A stretch of 64,000 bases of DNA from Streptomyces rubradiris. GTDB taxonomy: Bacteria > Actinomycetota > Actinomycetes > Streptomycetales > Streptomycetaceae. A model generated the notes under the pieces. That model did not search any database, was not told the origin of the DNA, and saw only the letters and a program-made list of their open reading frames with translations. The stretch covers positions 4,984,501 through 5,048,500 of the forward strand of contig NZ_BNEA01000015.1 of NCBI RefSeq assembly GCF_016860525.1, written 5' to 3'. Of this stretch, positions 26,301 to 34,236 are shown piece by piece. The position numbers and the translations under genes were made by a program. The stretch's first letter is position 1. Each line of letters begins with the position of its first letter.

Positions 26301-28606
26301 GCAACGAAGCCGGCATCGCGACCACCGCCCCGGAACCCGCCCCCGAGGCCGAGCCGTCGCCGCACGGCCTCGGCGTCTCCCTGCCGCACGCCGACGCCCG
26401 CGCCAAGACCGAGGGGACCTTCCCGTACGCCGCCGACCTGTGGGCCGAGGGCCTGCTGTGGGCGGCCGTACTGCGCTCCCCGCACGCGCACGCGCGCATC
26501 GTGTCCATCGACACCACGCACGCGCGCGAGATGCCCGGCGTCCGCGCCGTCATCACCCACGAGGACGTGCCCGGCACCCCGCGCCACGGCCGCGGCACGC
26601 CCGACCGGCCGGTGTTCGCCTCCGATGTCGTACGCCACCACGGCGAGCCCATCGCCGCCGTGGCCGCCGACCACCCGGACACCGCGCGGATGGCCGCCGC
26701 CGCCGTCATCGTCGAGTACGAGGTCCTCGACCCCGTCACCGACCCGGAACAGGCCTTCGAGGCCGAGCCGTTGCACCCCGACGGCAATCTGATCCGGCAC
26801 ATCCCGCTGCGCCACGGCGACCCGGAGGCGGTCGGCGAGGTCGTGGTCGAGGGCCTGTACCGCATCGGCCGCCAGGACCCGGCCCCCATCGGCGCCGAGG
26901 CCGGTCTGGCCGTGCCGCGCCCGGACGGCGGGGTGGAACTGTACCTGGCCTCCACCGACCCGCACACCGACCGCAACACGGCCGCCGCCTGCTACGGCCT
27001 GTCCCCCGATCGGGTGAAGATCGTGGTCACCGGGGTGCCCGGCGCCACGGCGGACCGCGAGGACCAGGGCTTCCAGCTCCCGCTCGGCCTGCTCGCGCTG
27101 CGCACCGGCTGCCCGGTGAAGCTGACGGCGACCCGCGAGGAGTCCTTCCTCGGTCACGCCCACCGCCACCCCACCCTGCTGCGCTACCGCCACCACGCCG
27201 ACGCCGAGGGCCGGCTGGTCAAGGTCGAGGCGCAGATCCTGCTGGACGCCGGCGCGTACGCCGACACCTCCGCCGACGCCCTGGCCGCCGCCGTCTCCTT
27301 CGCGTGCGGCCCGTACGTCGTCCCGAACGCGTTCATCGAGGGCTGGGCCGTCCGCACCAACAACCCGCCCTCCGGCCACGTGCGCGGCGAGGGCGCCATG
27401 CAGGTGTGCGCCGCGTACGAGGCGCAGATGGACAAACTGGCGCGGAAACTGGGCCTGGACCCGGCCGAGCTGCGGCTGCGCAACGTCCTGGCGACCGGGG
27501 ACGTCCTGCCCATCGGCCAGACCGTGACCTGCCCGGCGCCGGTCGCCGAACTCCTCCAGGCGGTACGGGACTTCCCGCTGCCCGCGCTGCCGAAGGACAC
27601 CCCCGAGGAGGAGTGGCTGCTGCCCGGCGGCCCCGAGGGCGCGGGCGAACCGGGTGCGGTGCGCCGGGGCGTCGGCTACGGCCTCGGCATGGTGCACATG
27701 CTGGGCGCGGAGGGCGCCGACGAGGTGTCCACGGCCACGGTCAAGGTGCACGACGGGGTGGCGACCGTGCTGTGCGCCGCCGTGGAGACCGGCCAGGGCT
27801 TCACCACGCTGGCCCGGCAGATCGTCCAGGAGACCCTCGGCATCGAGGAGGTCCACGTCGCGCCCGTCGACACCGACCAGCCGCCGGCCGGCGCGGGCTG
27901 CCGGGGCCGGCACACCTGGGTGTCGGGCGGCGCGGTGGAGCGCGCGGCGAAGATGGTCCGCACCCAGCTCCTCCAGCCGCTCGCGCACAAGTTCGGCATG
28001 TCGACGGAGCTGCTCCAGATCACCGACGGCAAGATCACCTCGTACGACGGGGTGCTGTCGACCACCGTCATGGAGGCGCTGGAGGGCAAGGAGCTGTGGG
28101 CCACGGCCCAGTGCCGCCCGCATCCGACCGAGCCGCTGAACGCCTCCGGGCAGGGCGACGCCTTCGTGGGCCTCGCGTTCTGCGCGATCCGCGCTGTGGT
28201 GGACGTGGACGTCGAGCTGGGCTCGGTGCGGGTGGTGGAGCTGGCGGTCGCCCAGGACGTCGGCCGGGTCCTCAACCCGGCCCAGCTGGCGGCCCGGATC
28301 GAGGCCGGCGTCACCCAGGGCGTGGGCATCGCGCTCACCGAGAACCTGCGCGCGCCCCGCGGCCTGGTCCGCCATCCCGACCTGACCGGCTACGCCCTCC
28401 CGACCGCCCTGGACGCCCCCGGCATCCAAATCGTCAAGCTGGTCGAGGAACGGGACGTGGTCGCCCCCTTCGGCGCCAAGTCGGTCAGCGCGGTCCCGGT
28501 GGTGACGGCCCCGGCGGCGATCGCCTCCGCGGTACGCGCCGCCACCGGCCGCCCGGTCAACCGCCTCCCGATCCGCCCGCAGGCGGCGGTGGCCGCGGAC
28601 CGCTGA
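26297..28606 (+). CDS. Molybdenum hydroxylase molybdopterin-binding (large) subunit
   Basis: The 769-residue catalytic subunit of a xanthine-dehydrogenase/aldehyde-oxidase family enzyme. The N-terminal domain begins SLPHADARAKTEGTFPYAADL and includes RSPHAHARIVSIDTTHA. Later come the cofactor-binding stretches EDQGFQLPLGLLALRTG, GQGFTTLARQIVQETLG and SGQGDAFVGLAFCAIRAVVDVD. GTG 26297 overlaps the preceding stop. It should act in the cytoplasm with the two subunits upstream. Purine catabolism is the usual guess but other heterocycles are possible. Confidence 0.9.
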   Translation: MSNEAGIATTAPEPAPEAEPSPHGLGVSLPHADARAKTEGTFPYAADLWAEGLLWAAVLRSPHAHARIVSIDTTHAREMPGVRAVITHEDVPGTPRHGRGTPDRPVFASDVVRHHGEPIAAVAADHPDTARMAAAAVIVEYEVLDPVTDPEQAFEAEPLHPDGNLIRHIPLRHGDPEAVGEVVVEGLYRIGRQDPAPIGAEAGLAVPRPDGGVELYLASTDPHTDRNTAAACYGLSPDRVKIVVTGVPGATADREDQGFQLPLGLLALRTGCPVKLTATREESFLGHAHRHPTLLRYRHHADAEGRLVKVEAQILLDAGAYADTSADALAAAVSFACGPYVVPNAFIEGWAVRTNNPPSGHVRGEGAMQVCAAYEAQMDKLARKLGLDPAELRLRNVLATGDVLPIGQTVTCPAPVAELLQAVRDFPLPALPKDTPEEEWLLPGGPEGAGEPGAVRRGVGYGLGMVHMLGAEGADEVSTATVKVHDGVATVLCAAVETGQGFTTLARQIVQETLGIEEVHVAPVDTDQPPAGAGCRGRHTWVSGGAVERAAKMVRTQLLQPLAHKFGMSTELLQITDGKITSYDGVLSTTVMEALEGKELWATAQCRPHPTEPLNASGQGDAFVGLAFCAIRAVVDVDVELGSVRVVELAVAQDVGRVLNPAQLAARIEAGVTQGVGIALTENLRAPRGLVRHPDLTGYALPTALDAPGIQIVKLVEERDVVAPFGAKSVSAVPVVTAPAAIASAVRAATGRPVNRLPIRPQAAVAADR

Positions 28607-29115
28607 GCACACCGCCGGCCGCCGGGCTCGCCGGGCCCGAGCCGCGGCCCGGCGAGCCGGGCTCTGCCGTATCCCCGCCGGGCGAACTGGGTTCCGCGGT
28701 CCCGTCCGGCGAGCCGGGCTCTGCTGTCCCGTTCGGCGAGCAGGGCTCCGTAGCCCCATCCGCTGAGCGGCCCGCCGTATCCCCGTCCGGTGGCCCGGGC
28801 CACACGCCCCCGTCCGGCGAGCCGCATTACGCCCCCCGGGCCGGGCAGAACGGCCCTCTGAATCCTGCCGTTCGCCGCGGCGGCACCGGCCGTTGTCCTC
28901 GGCGGGATCTACTTCACCTGGGCCGGACGGCGGGCGGGCCCCTGGACGCCGGTCCGGCCGGGCAGGCAACGTGCCCGGCCCGGCCGACGTCTTTCCTGGT
29001 GGCGGCCGTTGTCAGTGGGGCGGCGTAGGCTGCGAAGCGGTGGGGGCACCTGCCCGGGACCGCGTACGACGGTGTGCGCGGGCCCGTCACGCACGGGGAA
29101 GATCGCGGGGGAGCG
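28607..29115. other. 509-bp intergenic region with 27-bp tandem repeats
   Basis: Holds the repeat array at 28651-28837, then G/C-rich sequence and the upstream region of the SUKH-4-like gene. Frame 1 is open through the whole stretch and would read nine-residue repeats (GEPGSAVPS-like), but I see no start codon with a ribosome site, so no gene is called. Confidence 0.5.
28651..28837. repeat. 27-bp tandem repeat, about seven units
   Basis: Units begin GGCGAGCCGGGCTCTGC and end near CCCGTCC. They start at 28651 (30 bp), 28681, 28708, 28735, 28762, 28789 and 28816 (partial). The period is a multiple of three and no in-frame stops occur, hinting at a coding past or an unrecognised gene. Confidence 0.7.
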
Positions 29116-30273
29116 ATGAGCACGACCGACGCCGGGATTCCGGCGATCACGCTGACCGAGGCGGAACTGGACCGCTACGTCACACACGCGCCGACGCGCG
29201 GCCTGCTCACGGACACCGGCCTGCCCGCGGTGACCGACCTGCTGACCTTCTCCCCGCTGCGCACGCACGGCCTCCGTACCCTCGCCGACGCCGCCGACGG
29301 CCCGCTGCGCCTGGCGGAGGAGCTGCGCGGCCGGCTGGTCATAGGCGAACTGCTCACCCCGGCCGGGACGGAGCGCGAGTCGATCCTGCTCGACGGCGCC
29401 ACGGGCGAGCTGACGACGGCGTTCCTGCGCGACCCGTACGACGCGCGCCCCTTAGCGTCGTCCCTGCACACGCTGCTGCGCTTCGCGGCGGTCACCGAGG
29501 AACTGGTGGGTCTGCGCGGCCGGTTCGCGTCGCTGGCGGGCCAGTACGGCCCGCAGACCGCGACCGAGGCGTCCCGCCGCCTCCTCACCCTCTTCGAGGA
29601 GGACTCGAACGGCGAGGTCCCGCCGTACTGGAAGGCGGCGGCCCTGATCCGCCCCCTCGCCCTGGTCGCCGGCCCCGGTACGGCCTCGGGGCTGACCCTG
29701 GACGTGCCCGCGCGGGTGCTGGACCAGGAGTTCGGGCACGGCAGGGTGACCAGGTTCGAGGAGGTCGACTTCCCGCCGACGCTCACCCACGAGCCGACGC
29801 GCCGCTTCCTGCGCGAGACGGGACTGCCGGAGTCGGCGGTCCTGTACCAGGCCGACACGGACGTCCCGCTGCCCACGCTCCGGGAGTACTTCACCGAGGA
29901 ACGCCCCGACCGCCCCGTCACCGACCTCCCGGCCCACTGCGACCACCTGATCCGCCTCGGCCGGCTCAGGGACGAGACCAGCCTTGTGGTGGACGGCAGA
30001 ACGGGCACGGTCCTGACCTTCAGCGAGCCGGACGCGACGCTCCACCCCCTCAACACCGACGTCTCCACACTGGCGTTCACCCTGTGGCTCATCCACCACG
30101 AGCGCGTGATCGACACCCACCTGGGCCACGAACTGGCCACCCACGCCTACGACCACCTGGTCGCCCTCATGATCCACACCCTGCAGTCCATAGACCCCAC
30201 AGCCACCCTCCCGGAAACGACCTGGCACTACTGGACTCATGTGCTCCAGGACGAGACGGGCGGGGTGCTGTGA
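29116..30273 (+). CDS. SUKH-4-type immunity protein, apparently orphan
   Basis: A 385-residue protein starting MSTTDAGIPAITLTEAELDRYVTHAPTRGLLTDTGLPA, with a PLRLAEELRGRLVIGELL core similar to SUKH-4 domain proteins of Streptomyces. The second half (SLVVDGRTGTVLTFSEPDATLHPLNTDVSTLAFTLWLIHH) looks like a repeat of the same fold. SUKH proteins usually neutralise deaminase or nuclease toxins of contact-dependent systems. No toxin gene is visible nearby. GGGGGAG precedes ATG 29116. The family call is from memory of the motif pattern. Confidence 0.65.
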   Translation: MSTTDAGIPAITLTEAELDRYVTHAPTRGLLTDTGLPAVTDLLTFSPLRTHGLRTLADAADGPLRLAEELRGRLVIGELLTPAGTERESILLDGATGELTTAFLRDPYDARPLASSLHTLLRFAAVTEELVGLRGRFASLAGQYGPQTATEASRRLLTLFEEDSNGEVPPYWKAAALIRPLALVAGPGTASGLTLDVPARVLDQEFGHGRVTRFEEVDFPPTLTHEPTRRFLRETGLPESAVLYQADTDVPLPTLREYFTEERPDRPVTDLPAHCDHLIRLGRLRDETSLVVDGRTGTVLTFSEPDATLHPLNTDVSTLAFTLWLIHHERVIDTHLGHELATHAYDHLVALMIHTLQSIDPTATLPETTWHYWTHVLQDETGGVL

Positions 30274-30285
30274 CCCGGGGCCCGG

Positions 30286-30600
30286 TCAGACCTCCCCGCC
30301 CGTGAGTGTGCCGATCACATCAACACCGCCCATCTCATGGAGGGCGGTCGGCAGCCCAAGGGTCCCGCACTGATTACCCGGAGCCCCGACGGGCAGGGCG
30401 ACACCGAGCCCGGCGAGACCACCACCGCTCCGCACGGCGCCGCCTCCGGCGCGCGGCCCGCCGAGGTCGGCACAGACGTTGTCGAAGGCCGCGTTGCCGA
30501 ACCCGACGACAGAGGTGGCCCCGGCGGGCACCGCCCCACCGAGAACCCCGACGACCGCACCGAGCAGGACCACGCAGCCTCTGACCTGAGTACGCTTCAT
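30286..30600 (-). CDS. Small secreted protein
   Basis: A 104-residue protein from ATG 30600 with a clear signal peptide (MKRTQVRGCVVLLGAVVGVL then GGAVPAGA) and a mature part VVGFGNAAFDNVCADLGGP containing two cysteines (NVCAD and NQCGT), Gly-rich and hydrophobic. It resembles small exported Streptomyces proteins and only loosely chaplins, since it lacks the chaplin sequence. The longer frame from 30687 has no signal-peptide logic. It is last of a minus-strand gene series. Confidence 0.7.
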   Translation of the reverse strand: MKRTQVRGCVVLLGAVVGVLGGAVPAGATSVVGFGNAAFDNVCADLGGPRAGGGAVRSGGGLAGLGVALPVGAPGNQCGTLGLPTALHEMGGVDVIGTLTGGEV

Positions 30601-30702
30601 ACCCGTCCCAACGCACACCGGCCCGGACGAGACACGACAGCCTGCCCGTTCGACAGGACTCGACGAGCCAGGTTCGTGCACCACCACGTCCCGACGGCCC
30701 GG

Positions 30703-31383
30703 TCAGGCGGCGGCCTTCTGCCGGGCCATTTCCCGGGCCCGGTCGTTCAGTTCCCGTACCTTCGCGTTCTTCAGATACGGGCGGATGCGTCGCCGCATGA
30801 TGCCGAATCGTTCATCGGCCCGCGACGAGCTAAGGGTCGCGTAGTCGTCCAGGAAGGCATGCCAGGTGGCACACGCCGCCTCGATGCGACCGACCTCGAA
30901 CTGGCGCCGGGCGGGCAGCCCGTTGGCGTGGGCGTTGCCCTGCTTCTCCTTGGGCGGACGTACCCGGTTCGATGCCTGCATGGCCGTGACCGACCCGGGG
31001 ACATCGCCGAGGGCGTGCAGAACGGCGGACTGGTGGAAGAAATAGGCGGCCTGGTCATAGCCCCCGATGGCGTCCCGCCGGTTGTCCGCCTTCGACAGGG
31101 CGGCTTCGGTCTCCCTGAGCCGCGCGAAGGCATGCCGCCGGTCGCCGACCAGCGCGGCCCCGTGCGCCTGCTGCCCCCGCAGGCAGGCGACGAGGCGCGG
31201 ACCGGCGGAGGGTCCCGCGTCCGCGGCGGAGTCCGCCAGTTCCAGAGCCTTGTTCGCGTGCCGGAGGTTGGCGGCCTGGTGCGCCAGCCGGTCCTGCGTC
31301 TTCTCTGCGTCATCGAAGCGCGGTACCGCCAACGTGGCCGAGTAGAGCGCGGTGGTCAGGACCGTGCGGCGCGATGGGTCCAT
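30703..31383 (-). CDS. TPR-type protein resembling the C-terminal half of XRE regulators
   Basis: A 226-residue, mostly helical protein (YDQAAYFFHQSAVLHALGDV, then VGRIEAACATWHAFLDDYAT) that matches the TPR-like sensory half of Streptomyces helix-turn-helix regulators. It begins MDPSRRTVLTTALYSATLAV, the linker found after the HTH domain in full-length relatives. The DNA-binding half is absent. GGAAAGG lies 5 bases before ATG 31383, supporting a genuine start. It lies 90 bases downstream of the arginase-like gene on the same strand. Confidence 0.7.
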   Translation of the reverse strand: MDPSRRTVLTTALYSATLAVPRFDDAEKTQDRLAHQAANLRHANKALELADSAADAGPSAGPRLVACLRGQQAHGAALVGDRRHAFARLRETEAALSKADNRRDAIGGYDQAAYFFHQSAVLHALGDVPGSVTAMQASNRVRPPKEKQGNAHANGLPARRQFEVGRIEAACATWHAFLDDYATLSSSRADERFGIMRRRIRPYLKNAKVRELNDRAREMARQKAAA

Positions 31384-31473
31384 GTCTGCCTTTCCAGTGT
31401 GCGGCTTCCTCAGTAGGTGACGGGGCGCCCGGTACGGCGGCCGAAGCCTCGATGACGACAGGGTGGACGGCGC

Positions 31474-32214
31474 TCACTTGGGAAGCGAGTCCGTCACGGC
31501 ACGCTCCATCTCGACCATGCGCAGCACGTCCGGGCGGGGCTGGTTCCAGAGGTTCTGGGGAATCTCGGCACGGCGGCTGACCGGGCATGCCTCCAGGAAC
31601 ACCCCGAACTGTTCGTCACACCAGCTCGGGACCCACGCGCCCGAACGGCAGACGAATACGGCATCGAAGACCACGTTCGGCGCCTGGCCGTTGTCGATGG
31701 CCATGCTCACCGGGATCAGGGGTTCCTCGGTCGGCCGCCTGATGGACTCGCGCCACGGCGGGAAGTGCACGTAAAGGCGAGAGCCTGCCCAGTAGTGGGC
31801 GAGAAGCCAGTTCTCCGCGCTGATCGGGCCCCGAGCCTGCCAGTCCTCGAAGCTTCGGTGGGTCTGTTTGTAGCCGCAGTCGTGGTGTGCGTCGTACAGG
31901 TGAACCGACTCCCACGGCCCGGTACCGCCCAGGTTCGAAGGGAAGAGCTGTCCGGCCCACGCGTTGGAGTCGGCGTAGAAGAGTGGCGCGTCCGAGGAGA
32001 GGCCGAACCGGTCCCAGAAGTCGAGGAAGCCCTTGCAGTACGGCAGGGGTACACCGGCCGCCAGGAACGTGCGCACGCGCCGGAGCCAGATCATCTCGAC
32101 GTGTACGGCGTCCTCGGCGACGGGCCAGGCGTACAAGTGCGCGTCCGCGTCAACCGGCGCTCCCGCTGCGGGAGTCGGAAAGAAGTAGTCCCAGTCGACC
32201 ACTAGGAGATGCAT
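31474..32214 (-). CDS. Arginase-fold protein, putative peptide arginase (UPF0489-like)
   Basis: A 246-residue protein. The first strand LLVVDWDYFFP (Asp7, Asp9) and the motif HLYDAHHDCGYK (Asp108, His110, Asp112) match the DxD and DAHxD metal-binding patterns of the arginase/UPF0489 fold. VFVCRSGAWVPSWCDEQF near residue 210 is the C-terminal conserved segment. Known UPF0489-type peptide arginases turn arginine into ornithine in ribosomal peptides. A 47-residue arginine-containing peptide gene lies 72 bases upstream on the same strand, which suggests a substrate. The activity is inference. Confidence 0.6.
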   Translation of the reverse strand: MHLLVVDWDYFFPTPAAGAPVDADAHLYAWPVAEDAVHVEMIWLRRVRTFLAAGVPLPYCKGFLDFWDRFGLSSDAPLFYADSNAWAGQLFPSNLGGTGPWESVHLYDAHHDCGYKQTHRSFEDWQARGPISAENWLLAHYWAGSRLYVHFPPWRESIRRPTEEPLIPVSMAIDNGQAPNVVFDAVFVCRSGAWVPSWCDEQFGVFLEACPVSRRAEIPQNLWNQPRPDVLRMVEMERAVTDSLPK

Positions 32215-32286
32215 GGCGTGACTCTCGTGAGCAGGGGGAGCCCCCCGGCAGAAACCGGAGGACTCCCTTCGGGGGTTGGGAAGGGG

Positions 32287-32430
32287 TCAGGAGAAGCGCA
32301 GGTGACCGGGAGAACCGGAACCGCCCTGGCCGTCGCCGTCCTCGATGTCCGTGTTATCGGACCCGTGGCCGCCGTCGTCGCCGCCACCGCGCGCGGTAGC
32401 CTTCCTGCCGAGTGCTTCCTTGAGGGTCAT
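32287..32430 (-). CDS. Small Gly/Asp-rich peptide, candidate RiPP precursor
   Basis: ATG 32430 opens a 47-codon frame beginning MTLKEALGRKATARGGG and ending GSGSPGHLRFS. GAGAGG lies about 9 bases upstream. The N-terminal part looks like a leader helix. The C-terminal part is Gly/Asp/Ser-rich with one arginine near the end. It sits directly upstream of the arginase-fold gene, separated by 72 bases that can fold into a GC-rich hairpin. No lanthipeptide cysteines are present. The precursor role is inferred from size and neighbour only. Confidence 0.5.
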   Translation of the reverse strand: MTLKEALGRKATARGGGDDGGHGSDNTDIEDGDGQGGSGSPGHLRFS

Positions 32431-32493
32431 GGGCTTCTGCCTCTCTCAAGCTGCGGCCGAGGGGCCTTCCCACGGCCGTTGTGCACTTGCCGA

Positions 32494-32539
32494 CCCACCC
32501 CTCGGCCCGGTCCCGCGAAGATCAAGACCGAGGGGTGGG
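32494..32539 (-). promoter_or_regulatory. Perfect 12-bp inverted repeat upstream of the peptide gene
   Basis: CCCACCCCTCGG (32494-32505) pairs with CCGAGGGGTGGG (32528-32539) around a 22-base loop, 64 bases upstream of the peptide start. It may end the transcript of the CxxC gene at 32649 or act as a leader structure for the peptide operon. Confidence 0.5.
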
Positions 32540-32648
32540 CGCTTGTGGCCGCTCCCCTGCCGGCTCCCAGGCCGGCGTAGGACGAGCGGAATCCGGCTGA
32601 GATGGGAAGCGGAGGATCAAGGCTGGATTCTCTGTTCCACCGCCGCGG

Positions 32649-32849
32649 TCACTCCGCGGCCTCGTGGGCGCACTGCCGGATGCTGCGGGCCGCTTCGAAG
32701 CGCGCGTTCGCCTCGCCCCGCCGCGTGGCACGGTCGAGTTGCGCCTTCAGCTCCGCGCACCGGGTACAACCGGGCTTCGGCCTGGCCTCGTACAGCCACC
32801 CGTCCAGCGGCGGATCGACCGGCGGGCCGGGATAGGTCCGCTGCCTCAT
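32649..32849 (-). CDS. Small CxxC protein
   Basis: A 66-residue protein starting MRQRTYPGPPVDPPLDGWLYEARPKPGCTRC and continuing with a charged helix (ELKAQLDRATRRGEANARF). AAGGGCGG is upstream of ATG 32849. Short CxxC proteins like this are frequent beside XRE/DUF5753 regulators and peptide genes in Streptomyces. The function is not known. It precedes the candidate precursor peptide gene on the same strand. Confidence 0.6.
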   Translation of the reverse strand: MRQRTYPGPPVDPPLDGWLYEARPKPGCTRCAELKAQLDRATRRGEANARFEAARSIRQCAHEAAE

Positions 32850-32991
32850 ACGGCCGCCCTTACGACGGGGAGCGGTCGCCGGACAGCGACCGGAATGCGG
32901 TATCGATGGGCTGGAGTCACGACGGCTCCTTGGCTCGCTCGCATTCCTCGCCTCTCACTGACGTCGGCGCTCTACGCGACCAAGTCGTCAC

Positions 32992-33078
32992 TCACCGCGG
33001 TACGGTGGGAGCCGGGGCGGAATCTGAACGACGTGAACTTCGAGTTCGCGCTTCGCCCGGATAGGTGTGCGGCTTCAT
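32992..33078 (-). CDS. Short ORF coupled to the CxxC gene upstream; possible truncated paralog
   Basis: ATG 33078 overlaps the stop of the preceding gene (ATGA). The 28-residue product starts MKPHTYPGEARTRSSRR. Its first eight residues resemble MRQRTYPG of the 32849 gene, and the DNA around both starts (TCATACGGCC) is alike, so this may be the decayed start of a duplicated gene. Confidence 0.35.
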   Translation of the reverse strand: MKPHTYPGEARTRSSRRSDSAPAPTVPR

Positions 33079-33323
33079 ACGGCCACCCCCCATACGGACG
33101 AGACAGGAAGCTTCCACCCGTTCCCGGACGTGCTGTGAGGGTGATTGCTGATCTCCTGATCGGTGGTGGCTACTGCTTCAGTTATGCCCGCTTCACGGAC
33201 GACTTCGCGGGGCTCGGAGAGAGCGGCGCACGTCGTGCAGCCCTCGACGCGGACGGGTTCTAATCCGGGATTCCGGACTACCGGTCCAGTGCGGGATTCA
33301 TTCTGCGGCGCGTACTCAACCAT
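33075..33323 (-). CDS. Small CxxC protein
   Basis: An 82-residue protein with the core LEPVRVEGCTTCAALSEPREVVREAGITEAVATTDQEISNHPH, a pattern seen in short Streptomyces proteins (xxGCxxCxxLxxxRxxxxxxGxxxxxxxxNxEIxxHP) encoded beside XRE regulators. GAGGGG lies 6 bases before ATG 33323. The downstream ORF overlaps its stop. The role is unknown. Confidence 0.6.
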   Translation of the reverse strand: MVEYAPQNESRTGPVVRNPGLEPVRVEGCTTCAALSEPREVVREAGITEAVATTDQEISNHPHSTSGNGWKLPVSSVWGVAV

Positions 33324-33387
33324 CGATCGCCCCTCGGCTCCATGTCGGTCAGGTCATGGTGCCAAGAGGGGTGCAGGGGTCCGGCAT

Positions 33388-34236
33388 TTATTGGCGTGGT
33401 CGGGTAAAGATCTTGGCCCACTCGGCCAAGAGTTCCCGGCAGTCGTCTCCGAACACGGCGTAGGACTCGTACCGCTCAAAGTCATCTCGATATGTGCTTA
33501 TGTCCCTGTGGTCCCGCAAGATCAGTGCCCCTGTATGCGTCTCGACTTGAACCAGTCGACGATCGTACACAGTGAAGACGCTCAGCGGTGTTTCGGTGAC
33601 AGGTCCCGCTATCCCGAGCGGGATCACGCCGAGTCGCACATTCGGAATACGGGAGACGGAGGCCAGCCGGTCGAGCTGCATAGCCATGGCTATGGGTGAG
33701 GCCAGCGGCCACCGTACGGCTTGTTCCGTCAGCAGGAATGTGAAGGACTTTGACGAGTCCAAGAGGATCCGCTGTCGTTCCAATTTCTTGGCCACGACCT
33801 TGGACATGTCGCCGGGGTTGCGCGCCAGGCTCGCTCGCACGTAATCGGGCGTTGCCAGTAGTCCGGTGATCATCGTTGGCAGGAAGAATCGGAACTCTGT
33901 TGTAACCGCTTCCAGTCGGGCTAGTTCATTCTGCTTCTTATCCAAGCCCCGCCGTTGTGAAGCCCAATCGTTCTGCCATTCCGTGTTGGCTGTACGAGCA
34001 AGGGCGAGTATTTTCGTGGTGACGGGGCCCTCGGTCTCGATAGCCTCAAGAATTAGTTCGACATCGACAATAGTGGGGGTAAGCTTTCCGCTCTCAATGT
34101 TGCTGATTTTGGTCTGGGACATGTTGCAGCGTTGAGCGAGCCGGGTCTGAGTCAACCCGGCCCGCCTGCGCTCGCTGCGGAGTGCTTCCGCTAGGTCTGA
34201 CCTTGACTGACCTAGGGACTCAGGCTCAAGCGTCAA
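33388..34236 (-). CDS. XRE-family regulator with DUF5753 domain
   Basis: A 282-residue protein with an N-terminal helix-turn-helix (LRSERRRAGLTQTRLAQRCNMSQTKISNIESGK, about residues 20-52) and a DUF5753 ligand domain (TGLLATPDYVRASLARN, then FLLTEQAVRWPLASP). The likely start is TTG 34236, inside the end of the DUF6879 gene (11-base overlap), so translation is coupled. Codon use is clearly less G/C-biased than the flanking core genes, consistent with acquired DNA. Such regulators typically pair with a DUF397 or DUF6879 partner. Confidence 0.9.
   Translation of the reverse strand: MTLEPESLGQSRSDLAEALRSERRRAGLTQTRLAQRCNMSQTKISNIESGKLTPTIVDVELILEAIETEGPVTTKILALARTANTEWQNDWASQRRGLDKKQNELARLEAVTTEFRFFLPTMITGLLATPDYVRASLARNPGDMSKVVAKKLERQRILLDSSKSFTFLLTEQAVRWPLASPIAMAMQLDRLASVSRIPNVRLGVIPLGIAGPVTETPLSVFTVYDRRLVQVETHTGALILRDHRDISTYRDDFERYESYAVFGDDCRELLAEWAKIFTRPRQ
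33389..33416. repeat. Direct repeat, left copy
   Basis: TATTGGCGTGGTCGGGTAAA and the next 8 bases match 35028-35055 at 25 of 28 positions in the same orientation. This copy includes the last codons of the XRE gene. The two copies enclose the three-gene cassette. Confidence 0.6.

Noticed and set aside
26440..29028. An 862-codon plus-strand frame overlapping the Mo-hydroxylase large subunit
   Set aside because: Frame-shifted shadow of the real gene. Only its tail over the 27-bp repeats is of any interest and is reported separately.
30286..30600. Chaplin gene
   Set aside because: It has a signal peptide and small size, but the mature part lacks the chaplin core sequence.
32895..33263. Plus-strand frame starting MRYRWAGVTTAPW opposite the small CxxC genes
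   Set aside because: No ribosome site and no homology pattern. The minus strand has better starts and coupled stops.
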